The notes under the pieces were generated by a model that worked only from the letters and a program-made list of their open reading frames with translations, had not been told where the DNA came from and searched no databases. DNA of 64,000 bases, from NCBI RefSeq assembly GCF_019753045.1, contig NZ_JAIELN010000005.1, positions 124,001-188,000 of the forward strand. The letters run 5' to 3'. This DNA comes from Hyphomicrobium sp. (GTDB taxonomy: Bacteria; Pseudomonadota; Alphaproteobacteria; Rhizobiales; Hyphomicrobiaceae). This document shows positions 27,176 through 37,503 of this stretch, one piece after another; the stretch's first letter is position 1; every line of letters begins with the position of its first letter. The position numbers and the translations under genes are program-made.

Positions 27176-28438
27176 TCAGTGCGAGCAGACTCCCAAGGCG
27201 CTGCGAACGCGTGCGTGAAGCGGGCGGATGTATCGTTTTTCGAGGGGCTGGAAGATACCGTTGAACCCAAGGTTCAAACGCGAACGCGATAAAAGTGTGG
27301 TGATTGCCCATCGAGCTGCGCGATCCCGGCGCGGCATGCGTCGAAGAATATCGTACCAAAACATCAACTCGACCTCCGATAGACCTTGGATCGAGAGGAT
27401 TTGAGATGGACCCGGTATTCGCGAAAAGGTCGGCTTGACGTCACCGGTCGCCACGTAAAGGCCCATTGCGGTCCGAATGCACTTTTCACATTCCTCGCAA
27501 TTGAGGCGGTTGCCCACGCCATTCGGCTTCCTGCAGACACCGAGCCTCGATAGCGCGTCAGGGATTTTGGCAAGATAAGCCATCTTATCGACCCTCAGCG
27601 TATCTGCGCCTCCGCCGACAACTGAAAATCGCGATGAGCCGAGCAGGTGCGGCATGTACTGGTTGTTTCCCCACGGCATGATCTCGAGGTCTTCGCCGAA
27701 AGTAAAATCTGCGGCAATGCTGGCACCCGCGTGGGTCGCGCTTAATGTGTGAGCGATCGCGGAAAGACCAAGCTGCGTGTCGAGTTCATACTGGATGCAG
27801 AACTCTCTCCAATTCGTCGAACAGACGAGCATAGGCAGACCTAGAGATTGAGCGATCGCCGATACGCGCTGTTCGAGGAGTGGAAAAAACGTCGTATCCG
27901 ACAACGGGTAGTCGAAGCCGTGAACAAGAAAGACGCTCCCCGGCGTGCGGTTGTCGCGTCCCGCGTCACCCGCGCAATTAGCAAAGATGGAGAACATGCT
28001 GTCGACGCCACCCGAGAACGGGTACGTCCATGGCTGCGAGCCCGGATGGGGCGCTTCTTCAATTTCACTTTCCGCAAAAAGCTTGGCTTGCTTGTATTTA
28101 TCCGGACGCCATTGCGACCAGATTTTTGTGTAGCGTTTGGCATTCTGGAGAAGTTTGGCGTCGACCGCGCCCCGAACGTACAAATTGCTGCCGGTATTCA
28201 TCGCGATCGGCAACGCCGCCAGCAGTGCGAAATTGGCGTTCGGAGGCTCGACACCGACGATATTCGCCGGCCCCCTCCAATCGAACCAAATTGTGCCCGC
28301 GATTTCCGGGACATCAACTTCGATGCGTGATCCTAAGATGCGCGGCACTGCTGTAATTGCGGCGATCGAGTTCATCTCGAGATGTCCATCGCTTGGATAA
28401 GAAATCGTGTTCGTGGCCAGCAATAACCAAAGAGCCAT
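27176..28438 (-). CDS. QueC-like PP-loop ATPase domain protein in polysaccharide locus
   Basis: PFSGGVDSMFSIF PP-loop; C-terminal Cys cluster CRKPNGVGNRLNCEECEKCIRTAMG. Confidence 0.7.
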   Translation of the reverse strand: MALWLLLATNTISYPSDGHLEMNSIAAITAVPRILGSRIEVDVPEIAGTIWFDWRGPANIVGVEPPNANFALLAALPIAMNTGSNLYVRGAVDAKLLQNAKRYTKIWSQWRPDKYKQAKLFAESEIEEAPHPGSQPWTYPFSGGVDSMFSIFANCAGDAGRDNRTPGSVFLVHGFDYPLSDTTFFPLLEQRVSAIAQSLGLPMLVCSTNWREFCIQYELDTQLGLSAIAHTLSATHAGASIAADFTFGEDLEIMPWGNNQYMPHLLGSSRFSVVGGGADTLRVDKMAYLAKIPDALSRLGVCRKPNGVGNRLNCEECEKCIRTAMGLYVATGDVKPTFSRIPGPSQILSIQGLSEVELMFWYDILRRMPRRDRAARWAITTLLSRSRLNLGFNGIFQPLEKRYIRPLHARVRSALGVCSH

Positions 28439-28573
28439 TTGTGGCTAACGTTGTCGTGCATCCGCCGTTTGACGAGAGCCGCGAGCATTTCGTAGCGCTC
28501 GACATGGTTCATTGCTATCGAGTATTTGACAGGGAACTTTGGTGATATTCCAGCGGGACAGTTCAGAAGGCCA

Positions 28574-29662
28574 ATGCGGAAAGTTGGGATCGTATGCGCG
28601 TTCAATCCAGGCAACACAGGCATGTTCTCGGTTGATCTCGCGGCCAGCCGAGTGTTCGACGCATGGAATATCGAGCACACGCTGATCAACTTTCAAAAGC
28701 GACGCTGGCGACTGCCCTTAAAGTATCAGGTCTCTAGGACACCCAACAAGCTTGCAAAGTACTCACACATCCTCTTTTGGGGTGATTTCCAGAACAATCC
28801 CGTATACGGCACACGGGATTTTGCAAACCGTGAAGTCAAGTTCCGGTACGCGCGCACGGCCCCTGAGGGCGTCGCCAACTGGACTCGTCTGCACCTCGAA
28901 CTTTCCAGTGTCTTGCCGAAGAGCACGGTCGTCGCCTCAATCGGCAACTGCTTTCTTGGATCGCGCGAGGCAGCTTCGCAACACAACCTCTCCGCATCGC
29001 TGAAGACCTTTGCTGACAGTGCAGTACGGATCTTGCCACGAGAATCCCAGTCCGGGGCGGAACTCGTGGAGGCTGCGGGAGGCTCACCACGCAGCAACGT
29101 TTTGACCGGACTTGACCCGGCGTTTTTGCTGGAGCCCGAGAAGCGAGAGGATTTTCGGGAACGCAAATATTTCGGATACTGCTTTGCAAGATCCCAGGTC
29201 CAAGATGTCACCGAGGGACTCGACGCTATCATCAAGGCAACGGGATTGACCCCTGTTGAAGTGCCGTGGAGCGTCGGCAAGCGAAGAGTATCGCAGAGGC
29301 AGATTTTTTCCGACGCGTTAGAGGCGTTCGCAAAATGCCGGTTCATTGTGAGCGACGTCTATCACCTCACTGTGAATGCAATCAATCACGGCGTACCGGT
29401 CATCGTTCTGAGCCGACGCCAGGAAATCACCCGATCGTCCGTCGATGATCAGAAAAAATCCGCACTCACAGATCAAATCGGAGCAAGCGGATTGCACGTC
29501 ATGCTGGCCGACGACGCCTCGTTCGCAACGCAGGTTCCAACGGTCGTCGGGGCATATGAGGCGCTGATGGACGGCCAGACATCTTTCGACGAGATCATAG
29601 AAGGTCTCATTTCTCAAAAGACGCGATATCGATCCGCGATCAAAGAGATCTTGTGCGCTTGA
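28574..29662 (+). CDS. Polysaccharide pyruvyltransferase-like protein
   Basis: MRKVGIVCAFNPGNTGMFSVDLAASRVF...; CRFIVSDVYHLTVNAINHGVPVIVLSRRQE pattern. Confidence 0.6.
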   Translation: MRKVGIVCAFNPGNTGMFSVDLAASRVFDAWNIEHTLINFQKRRWRLPLKYQVSRTPNKLAKYSHILFWGDFQNNPVYGTRDFANREVKFRYARTAPEGVANWTRLHLELSSVLPKSTVVASIGNCFLGSREAASQHNLSASLKTFADSAVRILPRESQSGAELVEAAGGSPRSNVLTGLDPAFLLEPEKREDFRERKYFGYCFARSQVQDVTEGLDAIIKATGLTPVEVPWSVGKRRVSQRQIFSDALEAFAKCRFIVSDVYHLTVNAINHGVPVIVLSRRQEITRSSVDDQKKSALTDQIGASGLHVMLADDASFATQVPTVVGAYEALMDGQTSFDEIIEGLISQKTRYRSAIKEILCA

Positions 29663-29671
29663 TCACGGCAA

Positions 29672-30613
29672 TTATCTGCCGTCGATGGTTCGATAATATG
29701 CGCTGTAAAATCCAAAGCCGCCCAAGATCTGGCCAGCGGCTTTGACGATGCGGAGAGCCCCGCTGTAGAACAGTGATTTTCCGGCTATGGGGCGAACAAT
29801 CCACACGATCGCGCTGAACAGCAAAGCGGAGCTTCCGATGATAAGTCCGCGCATTATCTTAGGGAGCAATGTCAGAAAGCCCCTGACGGCTCCGCGCTGA
29901 ATTCGTAAAACCTGAGCTTGCGAAGTCGCGACCATGTACGTCCGCGAAATGCGCTTTTTGACGGAAAGGCGAGACGCCGGCAGCTCTTCGCAGAGCCGAG
30001 CTTCGGCGACCCATATGATTTTTGCACCATTGTCTGTTGCCCGACGGAAGAACTCGACATCTTCCGAACCGCCCAGCAACCGTTCGTCAAATCGTAGCGC
30101 CAAGCCGTCTTTACGCACCAAATGCGCGCGCATCAAAATGTTGTTGGTTGCCGCTCCGCGTAGAATTTTTCCCGTCGGACGGCACGGCCTGATGCGCGGC
30201 GTCCACCAATCGGGGGGCTCTCCCACGCAGATCTGGTCGACGGGTCCACTTGCTACATCGGCGCCAAATGTAACGCTACCTTCGTAAAGTTTTATCAGCC
30301 AGTCAGGCTCGGCATATTCGTCGTCGTCGATCAGCGCGATCCAGTCGGCACCAAGCGCAGTTGCCAAATCGAGCGCAGCGTTACGGGCAAAAGGAATTCC
30401 CGATCGTTGTTCGAGCCGGTAGTGGATTTCTATCGGCGATTTTTGCTGTATGCTGGACACGATTTCCGCCGAATCCGGCGTCAAGGCATTTTCGACAACG
30501 ATAATCTGAATGCGCGCATCAGTCGGTGCCGTGAGTTGCACGAGACTTTCCAGACATCTCCTCAGCATTTCCGGTCGCTGCGCTGTGCAAACCGCGACAA
30601 CAAATTCGGTCAT
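29672..30613 (-). CDS. Glycosyltransferase family 2
   Basis: FVVAVCTAQRPEMLRRCLESL...RSGIPFARNAALDLATALGADWIALIDDDEYAEPDWL. Confidence 0.88.
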   Translation of the reverse strand: MTEFVVAVCTAQRPEMLRRCLESLVQLTAPTDARIQIIVVENALTPDSAEIVSSIQQKSPIEIHYRLEQRSGIPFARNAALDLATALGADWIALIDDDEYAEPDWLIKLYEGSVTFGADVASGPVDQICVGEPPDWWTPRIRPCRPTGKILRGAATNNILMRAHLVRKDGLALRFDERLLGGSEDVEFFRRATDNGAKIIWVAEARLCEELPASRLSVKKRISRTYMVATSQAQVLRIQRGAVRGFLTLLPKIMRGLIIGSSALLFSAIVWIVRPIAGKSLFYSGALRIVKAAGQILGGFGFYSAYYRTIDGR

Positions 30614-30835
30614 CTGCTCGTCACCAGCATGGTCAATGGCAAGAAGACGAAGTCGTAAACTGAAGTGATTCGGGCCTTAAAGCGCCCAAATGCCTCTTGC
30701 GGTTGCAATATGTTTGGAATGCCGTGTTGATAACTCTGCGAGCGTCAATTCATCGGCTCCGCGGTCGCTTGAGGCGATCCGTCGCCGCGGAAGGTTCTCG
30801 ATTGAAATCGCGACGGAGACGGCATTAGCTAACCG

Positions 30836-32059
30836 ATGCCACCTGTTATTCTTCCTCAGACGCCGGGCCTTTGGGGCCATCGACCGCTGCAGGTCTTCCT
30901 TTGGGCGCGCGGTTTCTCGAAATTTTCCTCGCAGATACTAACGGTCGCGGTCGGCTGGCAGATCTACGATATGACGAGCAGCGCACTTGCTCTCGGCATG
31001 GCAGGTCTCGTGCAATTTCTGCCGACTGCAATTCTGGTGTTCGTCGCCGGGCACGTTTCGGATCGATATGACCGCCGGCGATTGATGCAGCTCTGCCAGC
31101 TTATCGAGGCACTTACCGCGCTCTTTCTCGCGTGGGGCAGTTACGAAGGCTGGCTGACCGTGCCGCAGATTTTCGCCGCCGTCGCACTTTTCGGTGTCGC
31201 CGCCGCGTTCGAGAGCCCTTCAACAGCTGCATTGCTGCCAGCTGTCGCGCCCACGGGCATGCTGCAAAAAGCAACCGCGCTTTCAACAGGGGTGTTTCAG
31301 CTCGCGGCCATTACCGGTCCGGCCGTCGGCGGACTTTCCTATGGGGTTTCCGCTGCGTTGCCTTATGCGATCATGGCGGGCTTCTGGGCCACCGCGGCGA
31401 TCCTCAATGGCCAGATCAAAATCGAGAGGTCGGTCAGCGCGCGCGAGTCACCGACGCCTGGGGCTCTCTTCGCGGGCCTGCATTTCGTTCGCAATAATCC
31501 CGCCATCCTTGGCACGATCTCACTCGATCTCTTTGCTGTTCTGCTTGGCGGTGCTTCCGCGCTGCTGCCGATCTACGCTCGCGACATCCTGCAGACGGGC
31601 CCGTGGGGTCTCGGAATGCTACGCGGCGCGCAGGCCGTCGGCGCCTTGTTGATGACGGGGTTTCTCAGTCGCCACGCGATCATCGACCGGGTTGGAATGC
31701 GCATGTTCCAAGCGGTCATCGTATTCGGCGTTGCGACCGTGATCTTCGGACTTTCGCATACGCTTTGGCTGTCGGTGCTGGCGCTCGCGGTGATGGGTGC
31801 GGCTGACACGATCAGCGTCGTGATCCGGGTTTCGCTGGTCCAACTCAAAACGCCTGACGAGATGCGCGGCCGTGTCGGCGCGGTCAATTTCCTTTTCATC
31901 AACGCGTCGAACCAACTCGGCGAATTCGAAAGCGGGATGATGGCCGCGCTTCTCGGCGCCGTCCCAGCGGTCGTGTTCGGCGGCATTGGAACGATTGCGG
32001 TGGCGCTGCTCTGGATGAAGCTCTTCCCGGCACTGCGCGATCTGACCCGCCTCGAATAG
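30836..32059 (+). CDS. MFS transporter
   Basis: 12-TM pattern, VAGHVSDRYDRRRLMQLCQ motif A. Confidence 0.88.
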   Translation: MPPVILPQTPGLWGHRPLQVFLWARGFSKFSSQILTVAVGWQIYDMTSSALALGMAGLVQFLPTAILVFVAGHVSDRYDRRRLMQLCQLIEALTALFLAWGSYEGWLTVPQIFAAVALFGVAAAFESPSTAALLPAVAPTGMLQKATALSTGVFQLAAITGPAVGGLSYGVSAALPYAIMAGFWATAAILNGQIKIERSVSARESPTPGALFAGLHFVRNNPAILGTISLDLFAVLLGGASALLPIYARDILQTGPWGLGMLRGAQAVGALLMTGFLSRHAIIDRVGMRMFQAVIVFGVATVIFGLSHTLWLSVLALAVMGAADTISVVIRVSLVQLKTPDEMRGRVGAVNFLFINASNQLGEFESGMMAALLGAVPAVVFGGIGTIAVALLWMKLFPALRDLTRLE

Positions 32060-32065
32060 CCTCGT

Positions 32066-33208
32066 TCAGGTCTCGAGAGTGCTTGGTGTTATCGCGTCGA
32101 TGGTGCGTACGCCGGCGAGCGCCATCGTGACGTCGAGCTCCTTGGCGATGATGTCGATGGCTTTGCTGACGCCCGCCTCGCCCGCGGCGCACAAGCCGTA
32201 GAGATAGGCGCGCGCAATCAGGCACGACTTCGCTCCGAGCGCCAACGCGCGGAAGACGTCCTGGCCGGATCGAACACCACCGTCGAACATGATCTCGATG
32301 TCCGATCCGACCGCGTCCGCGATCCGCGGCAGCATGGAGATCGACGATACGGCGCCATCGAGCTGGCGGCCGCCGTGGTTCGAAACGACGATTGCGCTCG
32401 CTCCTGTTCGGGCAGCGAGGCGTGCATCTTCGACGTCGAGAATGCCTTTGATAATGAGCTTGCCGGGCCATTTCTCGCGAACCCAGGCGACGTCGTCCCA
32501 AGACAGCGCCTGGTCGAACTGACTGCCGATCCAATCCCGGTAGGAGGCGAGGCCCTCGGTCCCGGCGATGCGCCCTTGGACGTTTCCGAACGACTTCCTT
32601 TTGCCCATGAGGACATTGGCGATCCAGGCAGGTTTCGAAAGCGTGTTGGCGATCGTGCGCAGGCGCAAGCGCGGCGGCACTGAGAGGCCACTATGAATGT
32701 CGCGGTGGCGCTGACCTAGAACCTGAAGATCGACCGTCAGCACAAGAGCGGAGCACTTCGCAGCTCGCGCGCGGGCAATGAGATCGGCAACGAAGCCGCG
32801 GTCCTTCATAAAGTAGAGCTGGAACCAGAACGGCTGCGTAACCGCGGCGGCTACGTCCTCGATCGAGCAGATCGAGAGCGTGCTGAGCGTATACGGGACG
32901 CCGGCTTTCTCGGCGGCACGGGCGGCTGCGATCTCGCCATCGCGATATGCCAATCCGCTCATGCCAACCGGCGCGAGCGCGAGCGGCAGACGCGCTTTCT
33001 CACCGAGAATGGTTTGCGTTAGATTTCGATTGTCAGCGCCTGCGAGAACGCGCTGCCGGATATGGATATTCGCGAGGTCGCGGAGATTGGCGTGGAGCGT
33101 TTGCTCCGAGTACGAGCCGGATTCGTAATAGCCCATGACGTCGGCCGGCACCCGACGGTGCGCTAAACGCCGTAGATCTTCGATGCAGGCAACAGAGTCG
33201 AGTGTCAC
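32066..33208 (-). CDS. FMN-dependent alpha-hydroxy-acid oxidizing protein (L-lactate dehydrogenase-like)
   Basis: YYESGSYSEQTLHANL...LIIKGILDVEDARLAARTGASAIVVSNHGGRQLDGAVSSI...FDGGVRSGQDVFRALALGA. Confidence 0.92.
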   Translation of the reverse strand: MTLDSVACIEDLRRLAHRRVPADVMGYYESGSYSEQTLHANLRDLANIHIRQRVLAGADNRNLTQTILGEKARLPLALAPVGMSGLAYRDGEIAAARAAEKAGVPYTLSTLSICSIEDVAAAVTQPFWFQLYFMKDRGFVADLIARARAAKCSALVLTVDLQVLGQRHRDIHSGLSVPPRLRLRTIANTLSKPAWIANVLMGKRKSFGNVQGRIAGTEGLASYRDWIGSQFDQALSWDDVAWVREKWPGKLIIKGILDVEDARLAARTGASAIVVSNHGGRQLDGAVSSISMLPRIADAVGSDIEIMFDGGVRSGQDVFRALALGAKSCLIARAYLYGLCAAGEAGVSKAIDIIAKELDVTMALAGVRTIDAITPSTLET

Positions 33209-33254
33209 GCGGTCCGTCCGAAAAGATCAGCCGCCGAATTTCAGTGAAGCGAAA

Positions 33255-33623
33255 TCATGCATCGGCTTCGCTGACAGAAATGGCTACGCCGGGGTGGACG
33301 GATTTGAGCTGGCGGACGTCATCGAGGGCCTGTGCCCAGACGTTGCAAGGTCCAGCGAGGCGAATTTCGCCCCGCGTTTTCGATAGCGGCGTCGGCCCGA
33401 AGCCGATTGAGATAGCATCGCCATCGGGCCAAAAGACAATGTCGCCCGCCTTGACGAGGACGCGCGCGTCAGGCTCAGCAGCCGAGCTAACCGGCGCGTC
33501 GAAATAAATTTCTTCGCCCCACGTGCGCGCCGCGGACTCGATGGGGAGCGCAGCCCAAATGCGTTCGGCAGTCGGCGTGTCGAGCAGCCTCGCTCGAATA
33601 GCAACACCCCCGGCCCGGATGAC
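33255..33623 (-). CDS. Cyclophilin-like fold protein (DUF369/TM1367-like)
   Basis: MRKIVIRAGGVAIRARLLDTPTAERIWAALPIESAARTWGEEIYFDAPV...DIVFWPDGDAISIGFGPTPLS. Confidence 0.75.
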   Translation of the reverse strand, partial: VIRAGGVAIRARLLDTPTAERIWAALPIESAARTWGEEIYFDAPVSSAAEPDARVLVKAGDIVFWPDGDAISIGFGPTPLSKTRGEIRLAGPCNVWAQALDDVRQLKSVHPGVAISVSEADA

Positions 33624-33864
33624 GATTTTTCGCATACCGCACAATCCCGATCAGCTGCGCGACCGGGATCGTTTGCGGTCGCAGAGGCGAAGTCTCTCAT
33701 CGAGGCTGTCCGCCCACAAGGGGCTTCACGGCTTCGAACCCGAACAAAATGCCACTCGCCGGCCAAAAGTTGCCTAGAATCGTTTGGCGAGCAGTGCATT
33801 GCCAATGCTGCAGGTGCGAAAAGCACCTGCGAGGCACCTTCAGACAAGCACAGAGGATCTGCGA

Positions 33865-35109
33865 TCAGGGAGCGGGTCCGAAGACCAGCGATGTGTTCAG
33901 GCCGCCGAACGCAAGCGAGTTCGACATCGTGTACTTGAGCTTCATCTCCCGGCCGACATTCGGGATGTAGTCGAGATCGCATCCCTCACCCGGCTCATCG
34001 AGCCCGATGGTCGGCGGTGCCCAGCTCTCGCGCATCGCCATGATGGTCGCGACGGCTTCGATGCCGCCACCTGCTCCAAGAGGATGGCCGTGCATCGACT
34101 TCGTCGAGGAGATCGCAAGCTTGTAGGCGTGATCCTTGAAGACGTTCTTGATCGCCTTCGTCTCGTTGATGTCGTTGTCGGCCGTCGCCGTTCCGTGGGC
34201 GTTGAGGTAGTCGATCTGGTCCGGCGTGAGGCCGGCTTCCTCGATGGCCGACTGCATGGCGACACTCGGGCCTTCGACGGTCGGCTTGACCATGTCCTGG
34301 CTGTCGGAAGCCATGCCGTATCCGCAAAGCTCGGCGAGGATGGTCGCTCCGCGCGCCTGAGCATGCTCAAGGCTCTCAAGAACGAGGATACCCGCGCCAT
34401 CGGCCAGAACCGTGCCGTTGCGCTTCTTCGCAAACGGGAAGCAGCCTTCCGGCGAGAGAACGTGAAGCGCCTGCCAAGCCTTCATGGTTCCGTAGTTGAT
34501 GACGGATTCGGACGCGCCTGCGATTGCAACGTCGGCCATGCCATCGCGGATGTAGTCGCGGGCGATGCCGATGGCGTGCGTTGCCGTCGAGCATGCCGAG
34601 CAGGTTGCGAACGTCGGTCCCTTGACGCCGAATTCGATGCCGACGTGAGCGGCGGCAGACGAACCGATAATGCGCAAGAGCGTCAACGGATGAGTCGCGC
34701 GCTTATTGTGAATGAAGAGGTCGCGGTAGGCGGTCTCAAATGTTGTGAGGCCACCGGCGCCCGAGCCGATGATGCAAGCCGAGCGATAAGGATTGGTCAG
34801 CGGCATCTCGAGGCCGGACATCTTGATCGCTTCGTCGGCCGCAGCCGCAGCGAACCAGGAATAGCGATCGGCAAGCGTGATGATGCGATCGCGTTTGAAA
34901 TGTTTCAGGCGCTGCTTAGGATCGAAATCCTTGATCTGCGCAGCGATCAGAATCTTGAGATCGTCCAACGGAAATCCGGCGAGCGGGGTGACTCCGGATT
35001 TCCCCGCCTTCAAACTGGCCCAGAAATCAGGAACGTTTTGCCCAATCGGGGTTACAACTCCGAGGCCCGTGACGACGACTCGGCGCCCCGGTTTACCATT
35101 CGACATCAA
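33865..35109 (-). CDS. Beta-ketoacyl-ACP synthase (FabF/NodE-like)
   Basis: RRVVVTGLGVVTPIGQNV...FATCSACSTATHAIGIARDYIRDG...YLNAHGTATADNDINETKAIK...STKSMHGHPLGAGGGIEAVATI. Confidence 0.92.
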   Translation of the reverse strand: MMSNGKPGRRVVVTGLGVVTPIGQNVPDFWASLKAGKSGVTPLAGFPLDDLKILIAAQIKDFDPKQRLKHFKRDRIITLADRYSWFAAAAADEAIKMSGLEMPLTNPYRSACIIGSGAGGLTTFETAYRDLFIHNKRATHPLTLLRIIGSSAAAHVGIEFGVKGPTFATCSACSTATHAIGIARDYIRDGMADVAIAGASESVINYGTMKAWQALHVLSPEGCFPFAKKRNGTVLADGAGILVLESLEHAQARGATILAELCGYGMASDSQDMVKPTVEGPSVAMQSAIEEAGLTPDQIDYLNAHGTATADNDINETKAIKNVFKDHAYKLAISSTKSMHGHPLGAGGGIEAVATIMAMRESWAPPTIGLDEPGEGCDLDYIPNVGREMKLKYTMSNSLAFGGLNTSLVFGPAP

Positions 35110-35141
35110 TCAATCTTTCTTCTCTGACGAACGCGCAGAAG

Positions 35142-35155
35142 CCCCATGAGGGGCC
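35142..35155 (-). terminator. GC hairpin between ACP and KAS genes
   Basis: GCCCC-ATGA-GGGGC inverted repeat. Confidence 0.35.
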
Positions 35156-35198
35156 TCCGGCATTCATACCCGTTACGTCCGAAGACGCCGCGAGACCG

Positions 35199-35468
35199 TT
35201 AAGCTTTGGCTGCGGAAGCCTGCTTCGCGGCGATCAGCGACTTCACCCGATCCACGACCGAGCCAACAGTCTTGAAGGCTTCGACTTCTTCGTTGGCGTT
35301 GTATGGGATCTCGATCCCAAAGCCATCTTCGATGTCGAATACGATCATCGCAAGATCAAGAGACTCGATCTTGAGATCTGTTAGCTGGGTGTCGAGCGAG
35401 ATGTCGTCGCGCGGCTCCTTCATATGCTTCTTGAGGATTTCGATAACCTTCGTCGCGACTTCGTCCAT
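35199..35468 (-). CDS. Acyl carrier protein
   Basis: MDEVATKVIEILKKHMKEPRDDISLDTQLTDLKIESLDLAMIVFDIEDGFGIEI; ESLDL phosphopantetheine serine. Confidence 0.88.
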   Translation of the reverse strand: MDEVATKVIEILKKHMKEPRDDISLDTQLTDLKIESLDLAMIVFDIEDGFGIEIPYNANEEVEAFKTVGSVVDRVKSLIAAKQASAAKA

Positions 35469-35784
35469 CGGCCTCTCCCACCCTCGCAATGTCTGCGATG
35501 GGCCAGTTTTGCTTGGCATCTACCTAAGCCAAGACCATTTCTTCAGCAAGCGGGGGGGTCACTTATCCTTAAACAACCGGCAAGTCTAGACGCGGACCGT
35601 CGCGCACCATCCGGGACCCCGCTGGGGTGCCAAAGTTGTACCATCCTAGCGGGGATAGGTTTGATCGAGCGCTAGCTTTCGGAAGCCGAATTTGACTAAT
35701 ATTAAGCGAGCGCCGCAAGCGTTCGAAAGTTCTGCGAAGTAAACGGGATCCGGACAACATAAATTCCAAACATACCGGACGGAT

Positions 35785-37503
35785 ATGAAACCCGAAACAA
35801 CTCAGGCGACGATGATATCTCCCCTGTGGGTCGATCATTACCCGCGCGGCGTCGATTGGCACATGCCAATACCGAAGCGGACGGTGCCGGAGCTCCTCGA
35901 ACGTGCAGCGAATGAGTTTCCCGGTAATCCCGCCATTAGCTTTCTCGGCCGGACAACGAGCTATTCGATGCTCGCATCGGAGGTTGATCGGGTCGCGGCC
36001 GGCCTGCAGTCAATTGGAGTAAAGCGCGGCACTAAGGTCGGTCTCCTACTTCCAAACACTCCGACGTTCGTTGTCTATTATTTTGCAATACTGAAAGCGG
36101 GCGGCACAGTCGTCAATTTCAATCCTCTTTATACTCTCGAAGAGCTAACCTTCCAAGTCAAGGATAGCGAAACTGAGATCATGATAACGCATGATCTCAG
36201 CCTGCTATTTTCCAAGGCTGAGGCACTGATGCTCAGCGGCGTTATTGCGCGATCGGTCGTCATTCCGTTCGCCAGCGTGCTCCCGCCGCTAAAATCTGTG
36301 CTCTTTCGCCTCTTCAAAAGGAAAGATGTCGCGGACGTTCGAGCGTCGCGCGCGGCCGATCGCGTCATCAATGGCCTAACGCTGGCCGCGACATCCGCGC
36401 CGATGACGCCCGTCGCCATCGATCCGGACGAAGATGTCGCGGTGCTGCAGTACACCGGCGGCACCACGGGCACGCCCAAGGGCGCGATGCTGACGCACGC
36501 AAACCTGACCGCGAACGCCGCGCAGATCGCGGCGTGGGGCGTCGATCTGGAGCCCGGAACCGAAAGCATCCTCGGAGCGCTGCCTCTGTTCCACGTTTTC
36601 GCGATGACCGTCGTGATGAACCTCGGAGTCGAACTCGCGGCCAAGATCATATTGATTCCGCGGTTTCAGCTCGTCGAAGTTCTCAAACTCCTCAACCGCG
36701 AGCGGCCGACTGTTTTGCCAGCGGTGCCGACGATGTTCACGGCGATGCTCAACTATCCCAAATTCAAATCATACGACGTCTCATCGCTGCGCTTTTGTCT
36801 TTCGGGCGGGGCTCCGCTGCCCATGGAGGTCAAGCTCAAGTTTGAGGCGGTGTCGGGAGCAAAGGTCGTCGAAGGCTACGGACTTTCCGAGGCCTCTCCC
36901 GTGCTGACCTGCAATCCCGTTCAGGGAGAACCCGTGGCCGGCTCCATTGGGCCGCCGATGCCCGGCACGACCATTTCGCTTCGCGATATCGAAGACCCGA
37001 CCAAGGAAGTGGCGCAAGGCGAGCGCGGCGAACTTTGCGCCAAGGGCCCGCAGATCATGAAGGGCTACTGGAAAAAGCCGGCCGAGACCGAAAAGCAGTT
37101 CGTCGGAGAGTTCCTGCGCACGGGCGACGTCGCGATCATGGACGAACACGGGTATTTCTCGATTGTCGACCGGATCAAGGATCTCATTATTTGCTCGGGT
37201 TACAACGTCTATCCGCGGCGCATCGAGGAGGCGATCTATACGCATCCGGCAGTCGAAGAAGTGACGGTCATCGGTATCGCGGACGACTACCGGGGCGAAG
37301 CACCCAAAGCTTTCATCAAGTTGAAAAGCGGGATGTCGGCAACGGCGGCAGACATTCTCAAGCATCTGGAGCCGAAGATCTCCAAGATCGAGATGCCGGC
37401 CGCAATCGAGTTTCGCGATAGCTTGCCCAAGACGATGATCGGCAAGCTTTCCAAAAAGGAGTTGGCCGCCGAGGAAGCCATGCGCGGCCGCCCGGCGTCA
37501 TGA
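35785..37503 (+). CDS. fadD: Long-chain fatty-acid-CoA ligase
   Basis: VAVLQYTGGTTGTPKGAMLTHANL; FRTGDVAIMDEHGYFSIVDRIKDLIICSGYNVYPRRIEEAI. Confidence 0.93.
   Translation: MKPETTQATMISPLWVDHYPRGVDWHMPIPKRTVPELLERAANEFPGNPAISFLGRTTSYSMLASEVDRVAAGLQSIGVKRGTKVGLLLPNTPTFVVYYFAILKAGGTVVNFNPLYTLEELTFQVKDSETEIMITHDLSLLFSKAEALMLSGVIARSVVIPFASVLPPLKSVLFRLFKRKDVADVRASRAADRVINGLTLAATSAPMTPVAIDPDEDVAVLQYTGGTTGTPKGAMLTHANLTANAAQIAAWGVDLEPGTESILGALPLFHVFAMTVVMNLGVELAAKIILIPRFQLVEVLKLLNRERPTVLPAVPTMFTAMLNYPKFKSYDVSSLRFCLSGGAPLPMEVKLKFEAVSGAKVVEGYGLSEASPVLTCNPVQGEPVAGSIGPPMPGTTISLRDIEDPTKEVAQGERGELCAKGPQIMKGYWKKPAETEKQFVGEFLRTGDVAIMDEHGYFSIVDRIKDLIICSGYNVYPRRIEEAIYTHPAVEEVTVIGIADDYRGEAPKAFIKLKSGMSATAADILKHLEPKISKIEMPAAIEFRDSLPKTMIGKLSKKELAAEEAMRGRPAS

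Noticed and set aside
33784-35127. 447-aa plus-strand ORF opposite the KAS gene
   Set aside because: Antisense shadow of a confidently identified FabF-like CDS; composition (Arg/Asp/Val-rich) typical of antisense frames in GC-rich DNA
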